From Clostridiales bacterium (GTDB taxonomy: Bacteria > Bacillota > Clostridia > Saccharofermentanales > Saccharofermentanaceae), in assembly GCA_017511005.1 (NCBI GenBank), contig JAFWLP010000046.1, positions 1-64,000 on the forward strand: a DNA stretch of 64,000 nt, written 5' to 3'. Shown one piece after another: positions 41,056 through 50,202 of the stretch. The position numbers and the translations under genes are program-made. Position 1 is the first letter of the stretch. Each line of letters opens with the position of its first letter. The notes below the pieces were generated by a model. That model worked only from the letters and a program-made list of their open reading frames with translations. It searched no databases and was not told the origin of the DNA.

Positions 41056-42153
41056 ATGATCAGATCAAGATTCTGCAGGATATGCGGCATAAAAGTCACG
41101 GGCGAAGAAAAAGAATGCCCCCAATGCCATTCTGAATTGCCTTCTATTGTCATCTATGACCCGGTGAAGGAAGCAAACCTTGCTTTTATCTTCGGCTTAC
41201 TGTCGATCCTATTGTCCTTTATACCGTTCGCAGGTATTGTTTTTTCTGCGCTTGCCATCAGCAGGAGCAACAAAAACTCTCTCAAGACGATAAACAAAAA
41301 AGCTAAGACCGGAAGGACTTTGGCATTTATAGGTCTCCCGCTTTCCATCATCGGAACGGTATATGTGATCATGCTTCTGACGGTAGGTAATATTCCCTTA
41401 TGGGCTGAAACCACATATACGAAGTTTATCAAATGGCTCTCCGGCATCCCTGCGGATTTCGAGAACAACTTTATTACCGACTCCCGTTACACTTATATTC
41501 TCAAAGGTCTCGGGATCACGTTTGAGGTAACGATCTTCGCAGCACTTTTGGGTATTGTCCTCGGAGTTATCGTAGCTCTCATCAGATCCTCATATGCCAC
41601 ATTAAAAGATGAGCTTAACAGCAAGTTCGGCAAATGGCTGCTTAAGGTTCTTAACGGTATTTCAGGGTTCTATCTTACAGTCATAAGAGGCACCCCTATA
41701 GTCGTTCAGCTCCTGATCGCTTACTTCGTCATCTTCATATCATCAAACAACAAGGTCCTTGTTGCGATCCTCGCATTCGGTATCAACTCCGGCGCTTATG
41801 TGGCCGAGATCATCAGAAGCGGTATCGTAAGCGTTGACAAAGGACAGTTCGAAGCAGGACGTTCTTTGGGATTCAGTTATGTTAGGACAATGGCATTCAT
41901 CATAATACCTCAGGCTTTCAAGACCGTGCTTCCGGCTCTGGCAAACGAGTTTATCGTCCTTATAAAGGAGACATCCGTTTCCGGTTATATCGGTCTTCAG
42001 GAATTGACTAAAGGCGGAGACATTATCAGATCAAGAACCTATTCAGCGTTTATGCCCTTGATTGCCGTAGCGATCATCTATCTCATAATTGTCATGTTCT
42101 TCAGCAAACTCGTATCAATACTTGAAAGGAGGCTTAAGAATAGTGAGCGCTGA
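41056..42153 (+). CDS. Amino-acid ABC transporter permease with N-terminal zinc ribbon
   Basis: 365 residues. Residues 1-30 form a zinc ribbon (CRIC at 7-10, CPQC at 21-24). Next comes a two-helix DUF4190-like membrane unit (about 37-115, with the Gly/Ile/Pro-rich [21 protein letters not shown]). The standard His/Glu/Gln permease then starts near residue 145: [29 protein letters not shown], and the ATPase-contact EAA loop [20 protein letters not shown]. The zinc-ribbon/DUF4190 front is not part of normal permeases. A similar pair of modules makes up the protein at 42909. The ATG follows AAGGAAC. Confidence 0.9.
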   Translation: MIRSRFCRICGIKVTGEEKECPQCHSELPSIVIYDPVKEANLAFIFGLLSILLSFIPFAGIVFSALAISRSNKNSLKTINKKAKTGRTLAFIGLPLSIIGTVYVIMLLTVGNIPLWAETTYTKFIKWLSGIPADFENNFITDSRYTYILKGLGITFEVTIFAALLGIVLGVIVALIRSSYATLKDELNSKFGKWLLKVLNGISGFYLTVIRGTPIVVQLLIAYFVIFISSNNKVLVAILAFGINSGAYVAEIIRSGIVSVDKGQFEAGRSLGFSYVRTMAFIIIPQAFKTVLPALANEFIVLIKETSVSGYIGLQELTKGGDIIRSRTYSAFMPLIAVAIIYLIIVMFFSKLVSILERRLKNSER

Positions 42154-42892
42154 CAACCATGTGATCATATCCGTAAAGGATCTGAAAAGGCACTATAACG
42201 GAGAGGCCATCAAAGCACTGGATGGAGTTACGACTGACATAAAAAAAGGTGAAGTCGTTGTTATAATCGGACCTTCAGGCTCAGGCAAATCAACTTTCTT
42301 AAGATCTCTTAATCTGCTTGAACGTCCCACATCCGGAACAATAACCTTTGAAGGTCAGGATATAACCTCACCTTCAACGGACATTAATCTTCTAAGACAG
42401 AATATGGGCATGGTTTTCCAGCATTTTAACCTCTTCCCTCACCTGTCTATACTGCGCAATATGACCATTGCTCCCATGAAACTCCATGGACTTCCCAAGG
42501 AAGTCGCAGAGAAAAAAGCAATGGAACTGCTTAAGAGAGTAGGGCTTGAGGACCGTGCTAACGCATATCCCTCACAGCTCTCCGGTGGTCAGAAACAGAG
42601 AATAGCCATAGTCAGGGCACTGGCAATGGATCCTGAAGTAATGCTTTTCGATGAACCGACAAGCGCCCTGGATCCGGAAATGGTAGGAGAAGTCCTCGAC
42701 GTTATGAAAAATCTCGCCAAGGCCGGAATGACCATGGTATGCGTAACCCACGAGATGGGATTTGCGCGTGAAGTCGGAACAAGGGTTATTTTCATGGATT
42801 GTGGTAAAATCATTGAAGAAAACACGCCTGAGCAGATCTTCTCTAATCCTCAGAACGACAGACTGAGATCGTTCCTGCAAAAGGTTTTGTAA
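42143..42892 (+). CDS. Amino-acid ABC transporter ATP-binding protein
   Basis: 249 residues. Walker [11 protein letters not shown]-loop [14 protein letters not shown], signature [15 protein letters not shown], Walker [15 protein letters not shown] and the switch His in CVTHEMGFA are all present, a GlnQ/HisP-type ATPase. I chose GTG at 42143 because AAAGGAGG lies 10 bases upstream; the frame opens 18 codons earlier inside the permease gene without a binding site. It overlaps the permease stop by 11 bases. Confidence 0.94.
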   Translation: MSADNHVIISVKDLKRHYNGEAIKALDGVTTDIKKGEVVVIIGPSGSGKSTFLRSLNLLERPTSGTITFEGQDITSPSTDINLLRQNMGMVFQHFNLFPHLSILRNMTIAPMKLHGLPKEVAEKKAMELLKRVGLEDRANAYPSQLSGGQKQRIAIVRALAMDPEVMLFDEPTSALDPEMVGEVLDVMKNLAKAGMTMVCVTHEMGFAREVGTRVIFMDCGKIIEENTPEQIFSNPQNDRLRSFLQKVL

Positions 42893-42908
42893 TAAGGGAG
42901 GGTGAAAT

Positions 42909-43646
42909 ATGTATTGCGAATCATGCGGTTCTTTTGTACCTGACGGCCAGGCTTTTTGCTCCAGCTGCGGTGCTCCCGTTCAGCAGCCTGTGGCTCAGCC
43001 TGTTGAACAGCCTGTTGCTGTTGCACAACCTGTTGCACAGCCGGCTACGCAACCCGTACAGCCGGTATATCAGCAGCCTGTTTACCAGCAGCCGGCAGCA
43101 CAGCCGGTTCAGCCTGTCTACCAGCAGCCCATTGCACAACCTGTAGCTCAGCCTGCTTCACAGCCTGTTGTCTATGCACAGCCAATCGTCGTAACAACAC
43201 CTGCTGCAGCTCCTGCAAAACCGAGGAATGGTGCCGCTACCGCAGGTCTGGTATTCGGAATACTTACGTTTTGCTTCTGCTGGATTCCCGGTCTTAACAT
43301 TTTCAGCACCGGGCTGTTCGGCCTTTTGGGTCTTATCTTATCAATAGTCGGTATAGCAAAGAAAGCAGGAGGCAAGGGAAAGGCCATTGCCGGACTTATC
43401 CTGACAGTACTCGGAACGATCGTAACCATAGTTATCAGTATCGCTGCTGTATCCGCATTGTCCGAGTCAGCTGATTTCGACAGTGTTTTCGGTGATTTCT
43501 CTGATTTGTATGATATCTACGACACTTCATATACAGACAGCGGGATCAGCGGCAGCGATCTCTTTACCGGCGGAGATTTTATGACGACTGATAACGGATA
43601 TGTAAGCGGAGTCCTTCATATCGACGGCTACAGAGTTGATATCTGA
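42909..43646 (+). CDS. Zinc-ribbon, Gln/Pro-repeat, DUF4190-like membrane protein
   Basis: 245 residues. An N-terminal zinc ribbon (CESC at 3-6, CSSC at 17-20) is followed by about 80 residues of Gln-Pro-Val/Ala repeats (residues 25-105). Then come two membrane segments of DUF4190 type (AGLVFGILTFCFCWIPGLN, AIAGLILTVLGTIVTIVI) and an acidic C-terminal tail of about 55 residues. Such proteins are common in Clostridia; their role is unknown. GGAGG precedes the ATG, 16 bases after the ATPase stop, so it belongs to the transporter operon, whose permease carries the same modules. Confidence 0.8.
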   Translation: MYCESCGSFVPDGQAFCSSCGAPVQQPVAQPVEQPVAVAQPVAQPATQPVQPVYQQPVYQQPAAQPVQPVYQQPIAQPVAQPASQPVVYAQPIVVTTPAAAPAKPRNGAATAGLVFGILTFCFCWIPGLNIFSTGLFGLLGLILSIVGIAKKAGGKGKAIAGLILTVLGTIVTIVISIAAVSALSESADFDSVFGDFSDLYDIYDTSYTDSGISGSDLFTGGDFMTTDNGYVSGVLHIDGYRVDI

Positions 43647-43673
43647 TTCGGATAAATAATCTCAAAAAACTAC

Positions 43674-43709
43674 AAGGTCTGCCTCATGCTTAAGGCAGAC
43701 CTTTTTATT
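43674..43709. terminator. Bidirectional terminator between the transporter operon and trmL
   Basis: AAGGTCTGCC (43674-43683) and GGCAGACCTT (43694-43703) form a perfect 10-bp stem with a 10-base loop, followed on the plus strand by TTTATTT. The right arm nearly touches the trmL stop codon at 43705, so the two convergent genes share it. Confidence 0.88.
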
Positions 43710-44277
43710 TCCGTTTCTTTCTCAGCGTCTCATCGTAGGAATAATTCTGTTCAAGGAAGTCCTCACCCTTCTGTTCTTCCTTAAATGACAGTCCGGGATA
43801 TCCAAGCTGTCTTAACACTTCGTATATGGCTATCGCACAGGCATTTGAAAGGTTGAGGCATCTGCAGTCGGCGCTCATGGGTATCCTGAAACATCTGTCG
43901 AGATTGGCTCTTAATATCTCTCCCGGAATTCCGGTGCTCTCTTTGCCGAATATCAGATATATCTCCGAATTCTTTGAAGCCTCGGCAAAATCTATATCCG
44001 AGGGCGGCACTTTGCCGTAACGCGTCATGAAGAAATACTCGCCTTCGTTCTTATCCGCAAAATCCTTCCATGAATCATAATGCGTATAATCGGCCCAGGT
44101 AATGTGATTGGTTGAAGCTCTTCTGAATTCAGGATTCTCAATGTCAAATCCCACGGGTCCGATTATGTGAAGTGTTGCACCGGCTGCGACACAGGTTCGC
44201 ATTATGTTCCCTGTATTCTGTGGGATCTCGGGTTCATACAGGACCACATTTACCGTATTCTTTACTGATTTACTCAT
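43705..44277 (-). CDS. trmL: tRNA (cytidine/uridine-34 2'-O)-methyltransferase
   Basis: 190 residues, a SPOUT methyltransferase with the trefoil-knot signatures NVVLYEPEIPQNTGNIMRTC (N-terminal), LIFGKESTGIP (middle) and CRCLNLSNACAIAIYEVLRQ (SAM-binding knot). It methylates the wobble ribose of tRNA-Leu in E. coli. I chose ATG 44277 because GGAG lies 7 bases upstream; an ATG two codons earlier has GGAG almost adjacent. The C-terminus is Lys-rich. It overlaps no other gene. Confidence 0.93.
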   Translation of the reverse strand: MSKSVKNTVNVVLYEPEIPQNTGNIMRTCVAAGATLHIIGPVGFDIENPEFRRASTNHITWADYTHYDSWKDFADKNEGEYFFMTRYGKVPPSDIDFAEASKNSEIYLIFGKESTGIPGEILRANLDRCFRIPMSADCRCLNLSNACAIAIYEVLRQLGYPGLSFKEEQKGEDFLEQNYSYDETLRKKRK

Positions 44278-44337
44278 GCTCATACTCCGCAGCGAAAACC
44301 ATTAACATAGATAATCATCTATATATTTACATGCCAG

Positions 44338-46059
44338 TCAGGCTTTTGCGGCAGCTGCTTTTCCCTTGCGTTTTTCCTTTTCACCGGTTGCCGGCTCGGC
44401 CGGAATGACAAAAGAGATCCTGCTGGATTCCGCAGCAGCTTCGGCTATGTTCAACATGTGATCACCAAGCCTCTCAAAATCCGTAAGCATCTCGGAATAA
44501 ATGACACAGGCATCTCCGGAACATACACCTGACTTAAGTCTCTCAAGCTGATGTTCCCTGTAGTCATCTGTCATGTCATCGATCTTCTGCTCCATCTGAG
44601 CCATTCTTATGTGTACAGAACCGGGCTTGCTGCCCAATAGGATGTTATATGCATCTTTTGTGGTAGCGACCATCTGGCTAACTTCCGCCCTTGCCTTCTC
44701 AGAAAGACTCAAACCTTTGCTCTCAAGAAGATTTGCGTATCCCGAGATGTTGGTGGCATGGTCGCCCATTCTTTCGATGTTGCCTGCGATTTTAAAAAGA
44801 GCACTCATCGTTATGGCGTCTTTCTCAGACATATCAAAGACAATGGCATGGGAAATATAGTAGGAGATCTCTTTGTTCAGATAATCAACATACTCTTCCG
44901 TCTCGTTTATCGTCTGCTGCTTCTTTTCATTATTATCGAGCACGGTCTCAATGCTCATCTGAACATTATTGCCGGCCATAACGAGCATCCTGCTTATCTC
45001 ATTGCAAAGAGCGGTAATAAGGACTTCAGTACCAAGCTGATTATTTGTGCTGATCATATTAGGCTTGAGATACTTGAGATACTGAACGCCCTCTTTATCT
45101 CCGCTCTTATCGGGAACGATCAACTTAACAAGTTTTACGATCAGGGTTCCAAAAGGAAGAAGGATAATGGTCGATGCAAGATTGAACACAAGGTGCATAT
45201 TGGCGAACTGTCTTGCAACATCATTGGGAGATAAAGCTCTTACCCAGTCTGCAATCGGAAGAATATAATACGCGGTAGTAAAGATCGCCGTACCGATGAC
45301 GTTGAACAGCATGTGGAGCATTCCTGCCCTCGTGGCATTTCTTGAACCTCCGATCGAAGCGAAGACCGCAGTTACACAGGTTCCGATATTAAGGCCAAAG
45401 ATAAGGAACATTGCCTGTTCAAGTGTAATGAGCTGTGCTCCCGAAGCTGACATGGCCATGGCCTGGAGAACACCGACACCGGCTGCCGAACTCTGTATTA
45501 TGATTACGAAAATGATTCCGACGATGATGCCGATAAACGGATTGTTGATGGATGAGAATATCTCTTTGACGATATCCAGTTCGCTGAGCGGAGCCATCGA
45601 ATCCTTCATGAGAGACATGGCAACGAAGATAAAGCCCAGTCCGGCGACCGCTTCTCCCACGCTTCTTAACTTCTTATCTTTTGTCAGCAGGCAGAAAAAG
45701 GTACCGAGCAGTGCTACGACCGGCGCAAAAGCTCCGACATCGAACGCTATGAGCTGAGCCGTGATGTTCGTTCCGATGTTGGCACCCATTATTACCCACA
45801 GGGCCTGATGAAGATCCATAAGGCCGGCATTTACGAATCCGACTGCCATGACCGATGTTGCGGTCGATGACTGGATGAGGGCAGTAATACCCGCACCGAC
45901 GGCAACACCCAATACCCTGTTGCCGGTGAGTTTTGCAAGAACGTTCTTTAATTTATCTCCTGCGATCGTCTGTAAACTGCCGCTGGTGATCTTGATGCTG
46001 TATAAGAACAACGCCATGCCGGAGCAAAGCCCCAATAAAGCCGGCCAAACATCGATCAT
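44338..46059 (-). CDS. Na+/phosphate cotransporter family protein with PhoU-like tail
   Basis: 573 residues. The two inverted membrane halves each carry a QSS signature (ALIQSSTATSVMAVGF near residue 62, IIIQSSAAGVGVLQ near 188), typical of NptA/YjbB-type Na/Pi transporters. From about residue 350 a helical PhoU-like cytoplasmic domain follows (two repeats with ERMGDHATNIS and ERLGDHMLNIAE), then a Lys/Ala-rich tail. It would import or export phosphate using the sodium gradient. It has a strong promoter at 46125-46153 and a GGAGG site before the ATG. Confidence 0.93.
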   Translation of the reverse strand: MIDVWPALLGLCSGMALFLYSIKITSGSLQTIAGDKLKNVLAKLTGNRVLGVAVGAGITALIQSSTATSVMAVGFVNAGLMDLHQALWVIMGANIGTNITAQLIAFDVGAFAPVVALLGTFFCLLTKDKKLRSVGEAVAGLGFIFVAMSLMKDSMAPLSELDIVKEIFSSINNPFIGIIVGIIFVIIIQSSAAGVGVLQAMAMSASGAQLITLEQAMFLIFGLNIGTCVTAVFASIGGSRNATRAGMLHMLFNVIGTAIFTTAYYILPIADWVRALSPNDVARQFANMHLVFNLASTIILLPFGTLIVKLVKLIVPDKSGDKEGVQYLKYLKPNMISTNNQLGTEVLITALCNEISRMLVMAGNNVQMSIETVLDNNEKKQQTINETEEYVDYLNKEISYYISHAIVFDMSEKDAITMSALFKIAGNIERMGDHATNISGYANLLESKGLSLSEKARAEVSQMVATTKDAYNILLGSKPGSVHIRMAQMEQKIDDMTDDYREHQLERLKSGVCSGDACVIYSEMLTDFERLGDHMLNIAEAAAESSRISFVIPAEPATGEKEKRKGKAAAAKA

Positions 46060-46124
46060 AAAATTACTGCCTCCAATCGGCTGTCCAAAAAAACATTACA
46101 AATATGTTACTAATTACACACATA

Positions 46125-46153
46125 ATAATATTGATGACAATATGAGTTGTCAA
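46125..46153 (-). promoter_or_regulatory. Promoter of the Na/Pi transporter gene
   Basis: Minus-strand TTGACA (46148-46153, perfect) and TATTAT (46125-46130) are 17 bases apart, about 65 bases before the start at 46059. It lies between this gene and the end of the exosortase operon. Confidence 0.88.
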
Positions 46154-46189
46154 AGCATTTGCTCAAATATCAAAAGAATTTTCAAGGAT

Positions 46190-46217
46190 AAAAAACGTTA
46201 CATAGACGCATGTCTAT
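46190..46217 (-). terminator. Possible terminator of the exosortase operon
   Basis: ATAGAC (46202-46207) and GTCTAT (46212-46217) form a 6-bp stem with a 4-base loop directly after the stop at 46221, and six Ts follow on the minus strand after a 6-base gap. It is a weak but plausible end to the XrtG operon. Confidence 0.5.
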
Positions 46218-46220
46218 ATA

Positions 46221-48716
46221 TTACCATTCTTCCTTTTTGTGCCTGATATATACGACCATTATTCCGGCTATTACCAGACCCGCAAACGATATAAGGCATC
46301 CCTGTACCAGATACGGATAACTGTAAGTAATAACCGTCTCACCGCTGTCTACAAATACCAGTCTGTTGAATGTCCTGAAGTCTCCTCTGAAGATATCATG
46401 CTCCGCTAGTGAGGTATTAACATTATCCTTTGGAGAAGAAACAGTAATGGAATCCGTGCCGTATGTGATATCAAGCGGAACAATCTCTCTTTCCGGAACT
46501 TCATACTCGCTGACATCGACGATGCCTGCAAGGATGGCTCCCACATTCTTATCTCTTGTACGTGAATAATAATATGTAAGGTTAAACCCGATAAACGTGA
46601 TGTTATCGTTTGTACCCTTGCCCCAGAAAGGCATCTCCTCATTCAATACTTCGGAGTAACCGAGCACCTCCGTCAGACCGTTCATATATACAGTCTTCCA
46701 GTTTTTGAATTCATCAGGGAACAATGCGAGTTCAAAATCTCCCAGTTTTTTTGTATAAAGAGTCGGAAAACCGTTATCAAACTGAACGGACTGACACTCA
46801 ACGCCCAGGAATCTGTTAGTCTTGCTCTGATAGTTCTCCGGGATTCCGTCGGCAAGCACATAGACTTCCGTTCCCGCTTCAGCAGCCTTGGTTATGAGGT
46901 CTTCTGCCACTTCTACATCGTGATACAGAAATCCGTCAAGATAGATTGTTTCATAGCTTGAGAGCTCTTCAAGCGTAAAATCATCAATATATTCGCTAGG
47001 AGCTTCACAGATCGTCGGGAACATCATGGAGATGTAGTAAGCACCATTACCGATTGCAATACCGTCATAGTTACAGATCGTTCCATATGTACCGGTAACA
47101 TCTTTATGGTGATAGACAACAAATGTACCCTCGTCATATTCCTTAACATATCCTCTCAAAGTAGCTGCAGCCTCGGCCTCTTTCTCATTATAAGGATATT
47201 CTGCTGATGCATCCTTTTTTATCAACACTGTATCGCAACCGTATTCCAAAAGTCTGTCAAAAAGGAAATAGTAATATCCACTGTCAAATGATTCATTTAT
47301 CTGGGCAATCTGCATCGATGTTGAAGCAGCCTCCCACCCTTGTCCAAATAGCTGACTTACTGTTCCATCATAATCAGTTAAATAGAACACTCCGTTAGGT
47401 ATAGGGAATACGCTGTCAATCATAGCAATACGGTTATCTGTTATATTCTTAGCCTCATCTATCAAAGTATTCTTTGACGTAGATTCAAAAAAATTACTGA
47501 GATAGTCTTCATTCTTTTTAGGCTTCAAAGCAATAACGGATATTGCACAATCTGCTATCAGAAGAACCACAGCAATTGCTACAAAAGGCTTTTTCAAGCT
47601 ATCCCATTTAAGCATTGAATAAATAATCATAGCCTGAGCTATCGGCAAGAATCTCAACATCCACATCAGAGAACCACCCGGCAACGATTTAATTATCGGT
47701 GCCGCAGTATTTGTCGTTAACATGACAATGATCAATGCTGTTATAAATCCGGCACGAGCACGTTTTTTACTAGCGAAAGCCCCAAATATAGCCAAGGCAA
47801 AAGAAGCAATTCCAAAATACGGTTCCATATATGCATCTTTAAGTTTTTTTGCAGGATTTAGCGTGATAAGAATACTTTGGAAAAAGTCGTCTGCAGCCTG
47901 ACCTGCACTGGCGGTATTAGATGCAAGACCACCCTTAAGGGCCGGGAGAAGGAACACTCCGCTTAAAAGGAACCCGGATATCATAGCTACTATAAGTTCT
48001 AAATCTCTCTTCCCGGACTTCTGAAGTTTGTTCATGCCTGTAAAGCAGCAAAGCCTATATATTAAAAGATAAATTAGACAGGCTATCGCTACCATACCGG
48101 TATAACCTACATGGCAAGCACACATAACAAAAAAAGTAACAACAGTTCCTATAAAATTCTTTACACCATGATTCTTTAAGTACTCATTGATAAATACAAA
48201 AGTCAATGGAAAAACAGCCATAATAATTGATCTTGGCAAATTTCCTTCTGAAAAAAGGACATGCATACTTTCCGGCATAAAAAACCACAACAAGCCGAAC
48301 AGAGATCCTAACACCGGTCTGTTCTTTATAAATCCGGCAATAGTCCATGATAAGGAACCAAGAAGATAAATAACTCCACAGAAAACAGCAAATCCTTCAA
48401 AAACATAATAAGAAGGAAATATAACTGTAAAACACCTGGCAATAAACTGGCAAAAAGCCATGAGATAAGCAGCAACAGGTGGCCAGTAACGCATCAATTC
48501 AACGCCGTTATACCATACCGGATTATAAAGTGGCCAATAATCACCCGATTCAATTGATTTTAGGATCCAATCTCCTCGGTAAATATGGTACATGGAATCA
48601 GAACCCTTAAAAAGAATTGAACTACGGCTTACCGTCCAGATAATAACGCAAGCTACAGCCAGATTTATGAACACGCTAAAAAACGCGGTTATTGCCTTCT
48701 TAGTCGTTAAACTCAA
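46221..48716 (-). CDS. Large multi-spanning membrane protein, PTPS-related family, exosortase G locus
   Basis: 831 residues with about 12-13 membrane helices in the first 430, a 400-residue extracellular domain, and a final helix near the C-terminus with a KKEEW tail. The start of the membrane part (SMYHIYRGDWILKSIESGDYWPLYNPVWYNG) matches the family named for its genomic link to 6-pyruvoyl-tetrahydropterin synthase homologues. Those resemble GT-C glycosyltransferases in layout. I propose TTG at 48716 as the start: GGAG lies 7 bases upstream and it overlaps the PTPS-like gene by 17 bases. An ATG start inside that gene (48761 or 48755) is the alternative. Confidence 0.78.
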   Translation of the reverse strand: MSLTTKKAITAFFSVFINLAVACVIIWTVSRSSILFKGSDSMYHIYRGDWILKSIESGDYWPLYNPVWYNGVELMRYWPPVAAYLMAFCQFIARCFTVIFPSYYVFEGFAVFCGVIYLLGSLSWTIAGFIKNRPVLGSLFGLLWFFMPESMHVLFSEGNLPRSIIMAVFPLTFVFINEYLKNHGVKNFIGTVVTFFVMCACHVGYTGMVAIACLIYLLIYRLCCFTGMNKLQKSGKRDLELIVAMISGFLLSGVFLLPALKGGLASNTASAGQAADDFFQSILITLNPAKKLKDAYMEPYFGIASFALAIFGAFASKKRARAGFITALIIVMLTTNTAAPIIKSLPGGSLMWMLRFLPIAQAMIIYSMLKWDSLKKPFVAIAVVLLIADCAISVIALKPKKNEDYLSNFFESTSKNTLIDEAKNITDNRIAMIDSVFPIPNGVFYLTDYDGTVSQLFGQGWEAASTSMQIAQINESFDSGYYYFLFDRLLEYGCDTVLIKKDASAEYPYNEKEAEAAATLRGYVKEYDEGTFVVYHHKDVTGTYGTICNYDGIAIGNGAYYISMMFPTICEAPSEYIDDFTLEELSSYETIYLDGFLYHDVEVAEDLITKAAEAGTEVYVLADGIPENYQSKTNRFLGVECQSVQFDNGFPTLYTKKLGDFELALFPDEFKNWKTVYMNGLTEVLGYSEVLNEEMPFWGKGTNDNITFIGFNLTYYYSRTRDKNVGAILAGIVDVSEYEVPEREIVPLDITYGTDSITVSSPKDNVNTSLAEHDIFRGDFRTFNRLVFVDSGETVITYSYPYLVQGCLISFAGLVIAGIMVVYIRHKKEEW

Positions 48717-49146
48717 AACTTCTCTCCAGTCTTCCCAAAGCAGCTTCAACCTCATCAGCATCAGCCTCTTTTTCAGAACCGTCCGCTTCAGGGAATCTGA
48801 CGCCATATGTTCTGACAGGCGTCTCACTGCCCTCAAATCTTCTGAGGTGGTATTCCATCGGTTTGACCGCTTCCGATATCTGGCCTGCGAAATACTCGGT
48901 CATATTTTCGAGCGAGGGTATTATCGCATCGAAAGGCGCAAGCTCATTCATAACCTTATTCTGGTAAGGTTCGAAAATGTTCATGATGATCTTCTCAGGT
49001 TCGGTGAACTTGATGATATCGTCTTTTGTGGTATAGACAGTGGCCACAAACTCCCATGTATGAGGATGCGTCTCACCTTTCTTTCCGTCAAAGACCACGA
49101 AATGGCTGGCATTAAGATAAGCTTTTATCCTGTAATATCTGAGCAT
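48700..49146 (-). CDS. 6-pyruvoyl-tetrahydropterin synthase-like protein of the exosortase G locus
   Basis: 148 residues with a tunnelling fold (T-fold) sequence. The zinc His triad is visible: His15 (NASHFVV) with His27 and His29 (ETHPHTWEF, equivalent to HGHNYEV). The catalytic Cys normally found a few residues before HxH in PTPS and QueD is absent; that stretch reads FDGKKGETHPH. The C-terminal 25 residues are acidic. So it probably binds zinc and perhaps a pterin but does not do QueD or PTPS chemistry. It lies 12 bases after the sensor-like gene and overlaps the next gene by 17. Confidence 0.85.
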   Translation of the reverse strand: MLRYYRIKAYLNASHFVVFDGKKGETHPHTWEFVATVYTTKDDIIKFTEPEKIIMNIFEPYQNKVMNELAPFDAIIPSLENMTEYFAGQISEAVKPMEYHLRRFEGSETPVRTYGVRFPEADGSEKEADADEVEAALGRLERSFEFND

Positions 49147-49158
49147 TTTCCATCCTCC

Positions 49159-50202
49159 TTAAGCATTGACCAGAGCTTCGTATAAATATGTGGCATATGT
49201 CGATTCATCGGTGTTGTAGGCCATGATATCCTCAGGGATACTCTCCTTCGGAAGCTTGTCTTCAACTATCTTCATTGCCTCTTCCGCAGTCTTTCCTCCG
49301 AAGACGAGCATAAAACCGTCCTTGCAGTATCTGAGCCAGACAACATTGTCCCCGAGAAGTTTGCTGTTTGTTGAATAGAAACTCATCATGGATCCGACGT
49401 CGAGCTTGATCTTTACGAATGCGCAGGGATATACGCCTCTCTCATCGACCCTGTGGAGAAGTCTCAGGATCTTGCCTTCTCCGGTAATGATCGCAGCCTG
49501 ATTCCTGCCCATGACGACATTGTCCAGATAATCAATGTAGTTGTTGAGCTCGGCGTTGACCTTCTTCATGTCATCGGTCTTGCGTCTTTCATCGATCAGC
49601 TTCACGGTGAAGTAGATGACCGCGATGACGAGCAATGCAATGAGCAGTATCAGCACTATGAGGAGATAGAGCTTGCTGCTCAGATAAGCATTGTTGGTAA
49701 GCATTATCTCATAATCGGTAAGGAGACAGAGTCTGTAATCCGTGCCGTTATACTCAAAGATTATTCCAGATGCGACATATTTCACGCCGTCAAGCGAGAT
49801 CATTGAGTGCTTGACTCTTCCCTTTATGAGTGTGGCGAGAAAATCCTGCGCGCTCTTGGTGTTATAGAATGTGTCCGTTGAGAAAGTCTTATAAACGTTC
49901 GTCTCGCTGATGCTCTTGACAAAGAGGAAGTATTCGGAGTTATCGAGTGTCCAGTAACGCTGGGACGTAGAGTCGAGCATCTTGATGGTATCTTCAACGA
50001 AAGCGTCGCCTGCGATATCACCGTAGAGTTCTATCTGCCTTGCGACGATCTCAACGTAACCGTCCTGCTCCTGCGCATAGAGCTCGGCAACACCCTGCTC
50101 GTAATTATGTATCTGCCAGACGGCAAACGCCGTCAGGAGAGCGGCAATAAATATGACTGCTGCCGTCATGAGAATAAGCGTTTTCTTCGATTGTTTATTC
50201 AT
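49159..50202 (-). CDS. Sensor-like membrane protein of the exosortase G locus
   Basis: 347 residues. A membrane helix at 9-28, an extracellular region of about 150 residues, a second helix at about 178-203, then a coiled stretch (KLIDERRKTDDMKKVNAELNN begins it) and a 130-residue cytoplasmic domain. The layout is that of a Cache-type receptor. The cytoplasmic part (YPCAFVKIKLDVGSMM, KDGFMLVFGGKTAEEAM) looks like a GGDEF-related fold without the GGDEF motif; that is a weak resemblance. It overlaps the glycosyltransferase gene by 8 bases and so belongs to the operon. Confidence 0.7.
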   Translation of the reverse strand: MNKQSKKTLILMTAAVIFIAALLTAFAVWQIHNYEQGVAELYAQEQDGYVEIVARQIELYGDIAGDAFVEDTIKMLDSTSQRYWTLDNSEYFLFVKSISETNVYKTFSTDTFYNTKSAQDFLATLIKGRVKHSMISLDGVKYVASGIIFEYNGTDYRLCLLTDYEIMLTNNAYLSSKLYLLIVLILLIALLVIAVIYFTVKLIDERRKTDDMKKVNAELNNYIDYLDNVVMGRNQAAIITGEGKILRLLHRVDERGVYPCAFVKIKLDVGSMMSFYSTNSKLLGDNVVWLRYCKDGFMLVFGGKTAEEAMKIVEDKLPKESIPEDIMAYNTDESTYATYLYEALVNA

